The notes below the pieces were generated by a model, which searched no databases, was not told the DNA's origin, and worked only from the letters and a program-made list of their open reading frames with translations. Shown one piece after another: positions 53,155 through 64,000 of a stretch of 64,000 nucleotides of DNA. Source of the DNA: Methanofollis formosanus (GTDB taxonomy: Archaea; Halobacteriota; Methanomicrobia; Methanomicrobiales; Methanofollaceae); the NCBI RefSeq assembly GCF_019633745.1, contig NZ_CP037968.1, positions 62,001-126,000 on the forward strand, in the 5' to 3' direction. How positions within the stretch are numbered: the first letter of the stretch is position 1; each line of letters begins with the position of its first letter. A program made the position numbers and the translations under genes.

Positions 53155-53765
53155 ACCACTCTATCGCTGCCCCTCGGCTATCTTCATCCGTGGGGGGTCC
53201 GGGGGGCACTCGCCCCCCCGGCGCGAGGCAGCGGTGACGATCCTGTGATAGGGGCGGCATATCCGATCATCACGCTCGCACCACGAGAAGAGGATGATTT
53301 ACCATGAAACGGGATGAGGCAAGAGCCTCATGTTGAACCAATGAAAACCGACACATTGAATCCTATTCCAGATTTCAATGGGGTTTTCAGGGAAAAATGA
53401 TCCAGACGTTCAATTCTGGAGTTATGGATGAGAATTCGAAGACACAAATTTCCCTCATACCCGATATACGGAGAACAAAACCACCCTCAGAACGATCAGG
53501 CGCTCAGCATTCACGGCCCTATTGTCATCCTGGGAGTCCGGGGGCAGAGCCCCCGGCACGAGGGTATTTGAAGGCGCGATGATCAGGCGTGCCGCCCTCA
53601 TCGCACGATCTTTCCTGCCGTCTCGCGAGAAGATAGCCGAGGGGCGGCGATGGAGCGAGGCCCCCAATGATTCTCCTGTCTGAATATGGGAGATCAAGCG
53701 ACGAGCAATTTTCATCCCGCATGCTTGAGGCGTGCTTTCGCCCAATGCCCAATTCTACAGAGCCT
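53155..53765. repeat. composite dispersed repeat cluster (B, C, inverted B, inverted A)
   Basis: A B module in plus orientation spans about 53165-53255 (CGGCTATCTTCATCC, GCCCCCCCGGCGCGAGG). A C-like stem is at 53520-53572 (GGGGGCAGAGCCCCCGG). An inverted B runs from about 53575 to 53655 (GGCGTGCCGCCCTCATCG to AGATAGCCGAGGGGCGGC). An inverted A module ends AATTCTACAGAGCC (53752-53765). No plus-oriented partner A is found, so one end is lost. No gene is supported in 53123-53777. Confidence 0.6.
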
Positions 53766-53777
53766 GAAGATCCCGGG

Positions 53778-54334
53778 TTATTGATCTATCGAATCAGACT
53801 GTTTTAACCCGCCCACCACACCCTTGACCCTGTATGCAACGAGAAGTATCCCATAGACCACCACCGCAACAAGAATTGCTTCAAGAAATTGCATCAGCCT
53901 GTACACGACCTTGAAGAGATAGTCACTCTGGAAAGAATCGAGATATGGCTGGATTGAATCGAAAAATAACGGCCCCACACTATTATCAGGCCCTGAATAA
54001 CTCATGACGGTCGCAAACCCGGTTATGAACACATAGAGCATCGTCAGAGTTGCACAGATAAAGACCGGGACTCCTTTTCTCTTTGCCTGCAGATGGCCTT
54101 CGACGAGCGGAAACGGCAGGAGGACGGCCAGCGCTTGAAGGATAAAAATGGATTGTCCAGTTCGACAAAGAGAAACAGAAGGGCGATGCCGAGGGGTGCA
54201 AGAATACGGACGGCGGGATTCGGGATCTTCCGGATGAGATAAGAGAGCACGGTGGTGTATGCCGCGAAGAGCAGCAAAGGCACGCCGAATATAAGAAAAA
54301 TTCCCACGAGAACAGGAATGGATTCCATATTCAT
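53778..54334 (-). pseudogene. membrane protein gene with a frameshift (or sequence error)
   Basis: The N-terminal part (MNMESIPVLVGIFLIFGVPLL, frame starting 54334) is a membrane protein with two spans to ELDNPFLS. The frame then runs off into non-membrane sequence. The other frame picks up IFILQALAVLLPFPLVEGHL and continues with three more spans to the stop at 53778. A single 1-nt change in the ATTTTTA run near 54148 would join them into one ~185-residue, five-span protein. No family is recognised. Confidence 0.6.
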
Positions 54335-54481
54335 GTTTTTCTTGCTCCGGCATCATCGGCGGTTTCCTGCGCTTGTGGGGGATTGATCTGGGCATTCATC
54401 ACCAAGAATAGATCGATTGAAATATTTAGCCATTCTGTGCGAATTCTCTGCAGGTCGGGGGAGTGAGGATGATGAAAGATC

Positions 54482-55424
54482 GGCTCTGTAGAATTTTTCA
54501 TGAGGCGAGCGCTCGCCTCAACATACGGGATGAAAATATCAGATCAGATCTGGATCGGTTCTTGACCCCCACCCTTACGAACGAGGAGCGAATCGAAGTC
54601 GAACATCATGCCGACCCGCGGCTATCTTCGTCGTGGGGGTCCGGGGGTTTCCCCCGGCGCGAGATGGCAGGGGAATCTCGACGATAGGGGGCGGCCGATC
54701 ACGCTGAAGAATTTTCGATCCTCCGCGTATCGATTTCAACGGGATCTGGCGAGTTCAAACACTCATACAAACCTGAAGAGATGATCAGGATCATTTTCAT
54801 GGAGATCATCCCAAAACTTCTCTGGCCTTGATAGGTGAGTAAAAGAAGTTTCTGAAGCACGGTATCTTTCAAGAGATTGTTGCCGCCCCACTCCTATCTT
54901 CGTCGTGGGGGGGTCCGGGGGGTCTCCCCCCGGCAGGAAAGAGCAAGGAAACATCCTTTATGCTTTCTGTGGGCGGCACCTCTGATCGGTCTGCCTTCCT
55001 TCGTCACTCTCGCCGGGGGCGTTGCCTCTGGATAGCAATTGAAGCAGAGAAGGCAGATGAACGGCCGAAAAGAGTCTTGATCCAGATGATGGATCGAACT
55101 CTGGATACTTTTGGGATATGCTCATGCTAAACCCTCACTTCTCCTGGTTCGAGTATGATTGAACTGCCTTCCCCCATGCTCCCGCAGGGGGCAGGGCCCC
55201 CGGTACAAGGGTGGAGGAAGGCGTGATGATCGATCATGCGGGCCGCCCGCATCGGAGAACTGTCCTGCCATCTCGCGAGAGGATGGGCGGGGGCGGCAAC
55301 GAAGTGGTAGTCCTATGGTGTGTCCTGTGCTCCGAAGAGGAGCAAGGATCCACTCACCAGAGACCGCCAGGAATTTTCACCCCGTATGCTTGAACCCAAA
55401 GTTCATGCCTGATTCTACAGAGCC
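54482..55424 (+). mobile_element. 943-bp composite mobile element with terminal inverted repeats and 7-bp target duplication
   Basis: The ends are GGCTCTGTAG (54482-54491) and CTACAGAGCC (55415-55424). AAAGATC occurs immediately outside both ends (54475-54481 and 55425-55431), a direct target-site duplication. Inside are A, the AGATCAGATCTGG linker, B (54605-54700), a second B (54882-54980), C (54990-55055), another C (55166-55222), an inverted B (55225-55298), the GGATCC/GGAGC hairpin linker and an inverted A. No transposase is encoded. It looks like a nested array that moved as one unit. Confidence 0.78.
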
Positions 55425-55533
55425 AAAGATCGAGACAGGAACTTTGTTGGAAAAACTCCAGGCTGATCATTATAGAGGGAGTGAAGATCTCGGCAAGAGA
55501 TCATGAGAAGGCAATGAATCCGCCACTTCCCCC

Positions 55534-56133
55534 CTACTTCTTCCTAACCTTCCTCCGCCGCCATCGCTTCACCACAAACGCCCCCACAACCACGACAAAG
55601 GCACCGTTCACCACCACCCGGACAACCGGATCACCAAGGTCGGTGCCGATGAGGTTCGCGTGGACGACGATGAGAAAGAGGGCGGCGTACATCAGCATAT
55701 GAAACGGCCGCCATGAGGTGGGGTAGCGCCGCCTGAGGAAGACGGCCGCCAGGGCGACAAGGATGAGGATGAGGGCCACTCGCCCGCCATAGGTCCAGAA
55801 GAGGGTCCACGAGGCGAAGGAGGGGACGAGGACCGAGAGGTCGCCGGCCCCGATCGCGACGAGCGCCGGGTGGAGGAGAGCGGCGACGAGGCCGACGGCG
55901 GCGAAGAGGTGGTGGACGGCGAGAAAGGGGCGGCCGAAGACAGCCCTGATCCCGGCGAGGAAGGGGGTCATCGCCGCCGCGATCGAGAGGGCGAGGACGC
56001 CGTTGAGGGCGACGAGGCGGATGGCAAGCCCGAGCGGAGGCCCGCCCTGCATGACGGCCCTGAGGCTGACGATGAGGAAGAGGGCGGTGATCCCGCCGGC
56101 AAGGGCGACTCCGGGCCATCGCATGGTGCTCAT
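55534..56133 (-). CDS. ferric-reductase-like transmembrane protein
   Basis: A 199-residue membrane protein with five to six spans. Two heme-type histidine pairs are visible: His in AVHHLFAAVGLVAALLHP (about 14 apart) and His in FHMLMYAALFLIVVHAN (about 14 apart), as in the ferric reductase/YedZ-MsrQ domain. It lacks a flavin domain, so it could relay electrons to an unidentified partner. Start ATG at 56133 (MSTMRW) or 56124. It is the third gene after tex and the glycosylase on the minus strand. Confidence 0.75.
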   Translation of the reverse strand: MSTMRWPGVALAGGITALFLIVSLRAVMQGGPPLGLAIRLVALNGVLALSIAAAMTPFLAGIRAVFGRPFLAVHHLFAAVGLVAALLHPALVAIGAGDLSVLVPSFASWTLFWTYGGRVALILILVALAAVFLRRRYPTSWRPFHMLMYAALFLIVVHANLIGTDLGDPVVRVVVNGAFVVVVGAFVVKRWRRRKVRKK

Positions 56134-56153
56134 CTGGAGTGAGCCGCATCGGT

Positions 56154-56657
56154 TTAAACCTTCGTGCCTGCGCCCGTCCGCACCACCGCCCGCCATGCCT
56201 CGGTCTTCTCTTCGATGGTGAGACGGGCGTTCGCCGGACTGGTCGAGGGGAGGGCGAGCACCCGCACGCCCGGGCGCTCCCATACGGTGGGGTGGACGCG
56301 CCGGAGCCAGTGTTCCGCCGCCCGGCCGTTGAGGGCGATGATGCAGACGGTCGGGTGGCGGTCGAGGAACCCGGGGATGTCGTTTGCCGCCACCTCCCGG
56401 ATCGAGGCGTCGCTGCTCCCGTCCCGCGTGCACGCCCCGACGACGTCCCAGAGCGCGATCCCGGCCGCCTTCAGCCCTTCCAGCCGTTCGGCATAGGAGC
56501 GGTCGGCCGGCACCCCGAAGAGCGCCTCCATCACCCGCCAGAACCCGTTGCGCGGGTTGCCGTAGTATTCCCGGACGCGGAGCGAGACGACGCTCGGGAA
56601 ACTGCCGAGCACGAGAATGATCGGCGACGGACCGACGACCGGGGGGAGGCCGCTCAT
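56154..56657 (-). CDS. hypoxanthine/uracil-DNA glycosylase, UDG family 6
   Basis: A 167-residue glycosylase. Motif GSFPSVVSL then YYGNPRNGFWRVM (residues 15-40) is the family 6 (HDG) active-site pattern, and ALPSTSPAN near 140 is the second conserved motif. Family 6 enzymes remove hypoxanthine from deaminated adenine. ATG at 56657 overlaps the Tex stop (ATGA), so it is co-translated with tex. A mug-type uracil glycosylase is the alternative. Confidence 0.9.
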   Translation of the reverse strand: MSGLPPVVGPSPIILVLGSFPSVVSLRVREYYGNPRNGFWRVMEALFGVPADRSYAERLEGLKAAGIALWDVVGACTRDGSSDASIREVAANDIPGFLDRHPTVCIIALNGRAAEHWLRRVHPTVWERPGVRVLALPSTSPANARLTIEEKTEAWRAVVRTGAGTKV

Positions 56658-58801
56658 CCCCGCCGACGCTCCCGCATCGAGAGGGCGATCCGCCGGCGGA
56701 TCAGGTCCACCGAGAGGACGGTGACCGCGACGCGGTCGTGCACCCCGACGACGTCGAGGGGGCGGGCGACATAGGCGTCGGCGAGTTCGCTCACATGGAC
56801 CAGGCCGTCGGTCCCGACTCCGACGTCCACGAAGGCCCCGAAGGCCGTCACGTTGGTCACGGTGCCCTGCAGGGCCATGCCTGGCGCGAGGTCGTCGATC
56901 GAGGCCGGGGTGCCCTCGTAGGCGCTCAGGTCGAAGGGCGGCCGCGGGTCGCGGCCCGGGGCAGCGAGCTCGGCGCAGATGTCGTGCACCGTCGGGAGAC
57001 CGACGGCACCGTGCACATAGCGTTCCGGTTCGACCTGCCCGAGGAGGGCCGGGTTGCCGACGAGGTCGCCGACCCCGACCCCCAGGTCGTCGGCCATCGC
57101 CCTGACGACCGGAGTGTGCATCGGGTGGACGGCGGTGGCGTCCAGCGGGTCGGCGCCGCCGACGACCCTGAGGAACCCGGCCGCCTGTTCGAAGGTCTTT
57201 GGCCCGATGCCGGGGACTTTGAGGAGGGCCCGCCGCGAACCGAAGGGCCCGTGCTCCTCCCTGAAGCCGACGATCCGTGCGGCCTGCGCCTGCCCGATCC
57301 CGGAGACCCTCGCGAGGAGCGGGGCGCTCGCCGTGTTCACCTCCACCCCGACGGCATTGACGGCGCTGACCACCGTGTCGTCGAGGGCCGCGGCCAGGAG
57401 TCGGCCGTCGACGTCGTGCTGGTACTGCCCGACGCCCAGGGCCTGCGGGTCGATCTTCACCAGTTCGGCGAGCGGGTCCTGGAGGCGCCGGCCGATGGAG
57501 ACCGCACTCCTGAGGGTGAGGTCGAGGTCGGGGAACTCCCGGCGGGCCTCCGCCGAGGCCGAGTAGACCGAGGCCCCGCACTCGCTCACCGTGATCACCG
57601 GCACCCCCAGGCCGAGGCCCAGCAGGAAGGCCCGCGCCTCCCGGCCGCCGTGGCCGTTCCCGACGGCGACCACCTCGACGCCGTACCTCCGGCAGAGGTC
57701 GGCGAGCACCGCCCCGGCCTTCCCCTCCTGCCGGTGCGGCGGGAGGGGACGGACGACCGTCGCGTGGAGGAGCGTCCCCTGCCGGTCCAGGCAGGCGACC
57801 TTGCACCCGGCCGCGAAACCGGGGTCGACGGCGAGCACCGTCTTTCTCCCGAGCGGGGGCGCGAGGAGGAGGCGTCTGAGGTTGGCGGCAAAGACCTGCA
57901 CCGCCTCCTCGTCGGCCCGCGCCTTCGCGGCCGCGAGGCTCTCGCGCTCCATCGCCGGGGCAAGGAGGCGGCGGTACCCGTCCTGCACCGCCGCGGCCAC
58001 CACCTCGCTCGCCGGCCCGCGGCCCCGCACTCCCATGAGGCCGAGCGCCCGCCTCTCAGGCGGGGCGACGGTGACCGAGAGCAGCCCTTCCCGCGCCCCG
58101 CGCAGCACCGCGTGGACGCGGTGACCTGGCATCGCCCTGAGCCGCCCGGTATATCCTGCATAGTCGGCGTACGGGGTGGCGGCGAGATCCTTCCCGCGGG
58201 CCGCCCGCACCGTGAGCACCCCCGCCTCCATGAAGAGCCGGCGCATCGACGCCCTGACGCCGGCGTCCTCCGAGACGGTGGCGGCGACGATGTCGCTCGC
58301 GCCGGCAAGCGCCGCCGCGGCGTCGGCCGGGCCGTCGGGCCTGACATACCTCTGCGCCGCGGCGAGCGGATCGGCGCACTCGCCCCCGAGCAGGGCCGCG
58401 GCCAGGGGGGCCAGCCCCAGTTCACGCGCCGCCGAGGCGCGGGTCCGGCGTCCGGGCCTGAACGGAAGATAGAGATCTTCGAGGACGGCCAGACTCTCCG
58501 CCCCCATCACCCGTGCCGCCAGGTCCGGGGTGAGCACGCCCTGCTCCCTGAGCGACGCGAGCACCGTCTCCCTCCGCTCTTCGAGCCGCTCCATCGCCGC
58601 AAGCCGATCCCTGACCGCCGCGATGGCCACCTCGTCCAGGCACCCGGTCGCCTCCTTCCGGTACCTCGCGATGAAGGGGACCGTCGCACCGCCCGCGAGG
58701 AGCGTCGCCGTCCCTGCCACCTGCTCTTCCCTCACCCCGAGGGCCGCCGCAATCCAGGCGGCGAACCGACATGCCCGTTCCCCGGCCGTTCCTGTCTCCA
58801 T
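56654..58801 (-). CDS. tex: Tex-family transcription accessory protein with S1 domain
   Basis: A 715-residue protein. An N-terminal helical region (ATVPFIARYRKEATG, about 45-60), a YqgF-type RNase H-like domain (LAVDPGFAAGCKVACLD, about 320-440), helix-hairpin-helix (SGIGQAQAARIVG, KVPGIGPKTFEQAAG, about 495-545) and a C-terminal S1 domain (QGTVTNVTAFGAFVDVGVG, about 640-710) match Tex. Tex is mostly bacterial; in methanogens it is probably acquired. ATG at 58801 is the start. It heads the tex-glycosylase-ferric-reductase-like operon. Confidence 0.93.
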   Translation of the reverse strand: METGTAGERACRFAAWIAAALGVREEQVAGTATLLAGGATVPFIARYRKEATGCLDEVAIAAVRDRLAAMERLEERRETVLASLREQGVLTPDLAARVMGAESLAVLEDLYLPFRPGRRTRASAARELGLAPLAAALLGGECADPLAAAQRYVRPDGPADAAAALAGASDIVAATVSEDAGVRASMRRLFMEAGVLTVRAARGKDLAATPYADYAGYTGRLRAMPGHRVHAVLRGAREGLLSVTVAPPERRALGLMGVRGRGPASEVVAAAVQDGYRRLLAPAMERESLAAAKARADEEAVQVFAANLRRLLLAPPLGRKTVLAVDPGFAAGCKVACLDRQGTLLHATVVRPLPPHRQEGKAGAVLADLCRRYGVEVVAVGNGHGGREARAFLLGLGLGVPVITVSECGASVYSASAEARREFPDLDLTLRSAVSIGRRLQDPLAELVKIDPQALGVGQYQHDVDGRLLAAALDDTVVSAVNAVGVEVNTASAPLLARVSGIGQAQAARIVGFREEHGPFGSRRALLKVPGIGPKTFEQAAGFLRVVGGADPLDATAVHPMHTPVVRAMADDLGVGVGDLVGNPALLGQVEPERYVHGAVGLPTVHDICAELAAPGRDPRPPFDLSAYEGTPASIDDLAPGMALQGTVTNVTAFGAFVDVGVGTDGLVHVSELADAYVARPLDVVGVHDRVAVTVLSVDLIRRRIALSMRERRRG

Positions 58802-58884
58802 CCTCTCAACTCTTGGACCCTCCGGGCATAAAGGCACCTCGGGAGCATGCGATCGCGAGTTTTGTCTGGGGAAAAAATCCTCAC

Positions 58885-59045
58885 GTGGTGTGCCTTCCCT
58901 CCACTCGCGCCGGGGGCGCTGCCCCCGGAACCCCGGGGACGAAGATAGGGCGGGAAGGCAGAGAGAGATGGACACGAAGAGGATGGTGCCGCCCCCCGGC
59001 GCGAGACGGCGAAAAAGATCCTGCGATTGGGGGCGGCACTCTCTG
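58885..59045 (+). repeat. dispersed C and B repeat modules in the tex-uvrA promoter gap
   Basis: A C module spans 58890-58962 (GCCTTCCCTCCACTCGCGCC, GGGGGCGCTGCCCCC, GGGAAGGC). A short B fragment follows (58989-59038: GCCGCCCCCCGGCGCGAGACG to GGGGGCGGCAC). It lies between the divergent tex and uvrA genes, an exception to the usual convergent or downstream location. No A module is found. Confidence 0.6.
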
Positions 59046-59185
59046 CGTCACGCTCTCCTCCCGGCAATCGTTATGTTCGTGCACCCGGACGCGAGAACAA
59101 AAGCACCAGACACCTGATCGATCCGTTCACTTTCACTGCCCGCTCCCACCCTTCTATTAGGGTCAGGGACAAGACGATCCTGAAG

Positions 59186-61995
<2,810 letters not shown>

Positions 61996-61999
<4 letters not shown>

Positions 62000-63542
62000 T
62001 CGACCTCGCGCTCGTCCCCGAAGAGCCCGGCTGCTACCTGTACCGCGACGCCGACGGGACGGTGATCTATGTCGGCAAGGCGAAGCACCTGAAGCGACGG
62101 GTGTCGAGTTATTTCCAGAAGCACGACCACGACGCGAAGACGCAGAAACTCATCGGGCAGATCGCCTCGGCCGAGTTCATCGTGACCGGAACCGAGGTCG
62201 AGGCACTGATCCTGGAGAACACCCTCATCAAGCGGCACCAGCCGAAGTACAACATCGACCTCAAGGACGCCCGGCGGTACGCTTACATCCACCTCAGCGC
62301 GGACGCGTTCCCGCGGATCGCGATCGCCCGCGAGGTCGGTGACGACGGCGAGTACTTCGGGCCCTTCGTCTCCGCGAAGGAACGTGACGAGGTGCTCGAA
62401 GTGGTGAAGAGGGCCTTCGGTCTCCGCTCGTGCCGGCGCCTCCCGAAGCGCCCCTGTCTCCGCCGTCACCTCGGCATCTGTGCGGCGCCGTGTACCGGGA
62501 CGATGCCCGAGGAGGAGTACGCCGCACGGGTGAACCGAGCACGGGCCGTGCTGCGGGGCCGGGGAAACGATCTCATCGAAGAGATGGAGGCCGAGATGGC
62601 CGAGCGGTCGGAGCGCCTTGAGTTCGAACGGGCCCTCGAACTCCGCGACGAGATCGCGGCGGTGCGGCACCTGGCCGAACGGCAGCGGATGGAGCGGCGG
62701 ACCGACCACGACGAGGACATCATCGCCTACCAGGAGCAGGACGGCAATCTTTTCCTCCTCCTCTTCCATGTCGAGAAGGGCACCCTCACCGGAAAACAGG
62801 AGTACGTCTTCGAGGCCTCGGACGACGCCGTCGAGGAGTTCCTGGTCCAGTACTATGGGGAGCACGCCCCGCCGAAAGAGGTGGTCCTCCCGACCGGGGT
62901 CGGCGAACCGGTCGCGGACTACCTCGCCGACCGCCGGGGGGGGAAGGTGCGGGTGACGGTCCCGCAGCGGGGCGACAAGAGACGGCTCCTCGACCTCGCG
63001 GGCAAAAACCTGGACCTCACCTTCTTCGCCGACCGGATGAAGGTCGAGGCCCTCAGGGAAGACCTCCGTCTCCCCGACCCCCCGAATGTCATCGAGTGTT
63101 TCGACATCTCCCACCTCGCCGGCACGGCGATGGTCGGGTCGATGGTGCAGTTCAGGGGCGGGCGGCCGGACAAACGGAACTACCGGCGTTTCAAGATCAG
63201 GACGGTCGAGGGGATCGACGACTTCGCGGCGATCGCCGAGGTGGTCGGCCGCCGGTACGCCCGTCTCCTCTGGGAGGGGAAGTCGATGCCCGACCTGGTG
63301 ATCGTCGACGGCGGCAAGGGGCAGTTGAAGGCGGCGACCGACGCGATCGCCGCCCTCGGCCTGCGTCTCCCGATCATCTCGATCGCCAAGCGCGAGGAGG
63401 AGATCTATGTGCCCGGTTTCCCGCACCCCCTCCCGATCAAAAACGACGCCCGCTCTTCCCTCTTCGTGCAGGAGATCAGGGACGAGGCGCACCGCTTTGC
63501 GATCACCTACAACCGCTTCCTGCGGAGGAAGGCGATGAGAGG

Positions 63543-63546
<4 letters not shown>
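61996..63546 (+). CDS. uvrC: excinuclease ABC subunit C, lacking the C-terminal helix-hairpin-helix domain
   Basis: A 516-residue dual-incision nuclease. The GIY-YIG domain (GCYLYR...[12 protein letters not shown], 1-85), the cysteine cluster CRRLPKRPC...CAAPC, the UVR motif (about 210-245) and the RNase H-like nuclease with its Asp in FDISH, Asp in IVDGGKGQL and His in RDEAHR are present. The protein ends about 15 residues after the last motif; bacterial UvrC usually has a further ~80-residue tandem HhH domain. 4-nt overlaps join it to uvrA and uvrB. Confidence 0.95.

Positions 63547-64000
<454 letters not shown>

Noticed and set aside
56738-58831. Plus-strand open frame of 697 codons opposite tex
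   Set aside because: Composition is Arg/Gly/Asp/Pro-rich with no domain, and the minus strand encodes a full Tex protein.
2399-59045. The recurring hairpin modules as a CRISPR array
   Set aside because: Copies are kilobases apart, vary in orientation and have no regular spacers.

Overview
The window comes from a methanogenic archaeon, most likely a high-GC member of the Methanomicrobiales (Methanofollis or Methanoculleus type). This is inferred from gene content: a methanopterin-pathway synthase, archaeosine enzymes, an archaeal RNase P RNA, two proteasome-activating nucleotidases, aIF5A, pelota, ABCE1, an archaeal-type triosephosphate isomerase, AT-rich TATA elements with many apparently leaderless starts, and dense short-overlap operons. 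Bacterial-type genes (uvrABC, tex, the Cys-type sulfatases with their maturase) are mixed in. No tRNA, 16S/23S rRNA or CRISPR array was seen.

Layout. 1-9.6 kb: partial beta-RFAP synthase, a PAS histidine kinase, a methyltransferase, an NfnA/NfnB-like pair, then AMMECR1-tgtA-arcS on the minus strand, divergent from the RNase P RNA gene. 10-14.6 kb: a lipoprotein, an XRE-CBS regulator, tpiA, aMBF1 divergent from PAN1. 15-20.5 kb: two tandem sulfatases and a radical-SAM sulfatase maturase. 20.5-26.9 kb: PAN2, the AcnX-type small subunit, a B12/radical-SAM protein, a phosphoesterase, a CYTH protein, an FKBP and a transmembrane LolA-like/winged-helix regulator. 27-33.7 kb: a membrane protein, then a ribosome rescue and recycling block (pelota and RqcH on minus, an EMC6-like protein and ABCE1 on plus). 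34-37.6 kb: an AT-richer accessory stretch with a methyltransferase, a flavoprotein, a decayed IS481-like transposase and small exported proteins. 37.7-42.3 kb: a PepSY-like protein, agmatinase-aIF5A, IMPase/FBPase-NAD kinase, DUF169. 43-48.7 kb: a hydrogenase-maturation-type protease and a betaine-type ABC transporter with three tandem binding proteins. 49-53.1 kb: ACT protein, homoserine dehydrogenase, an HTH/DDTD-domain protein, an exported agmatine-deiminase-like enzyme. 53.8-64 kb: a frameshifted membrane gene, ferric-reductase-like protein, hypoxanthine-DNA glycosylase, Tex, and the uvrA-uvrC-uvrB operon (uvrB cut by the window end).

The most unusual structure is non-coding. About a dozen long intergenic gaps are filled by one family of mosaic repeats. 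An outer hairpin module (A) begins with GGCTCTGTAGAAT, and two GC-rich inner modules end in GCCGCC/GGCGGC (B) and GCCTTCCC/GGGAAGGC (C). Several copies are bounded by inverted A modules, and one 943-bp copy has a 7-bp direct repeat AAAGATC on both sides, so the composites look like non-autonomous mobile elements. A second notable structure is the tandem triplication of the betaine-binding protein gene, in which each extra copy still carries a broken 5' end of the neighbouring protease gene, recording where the duplication breakpoint lay.
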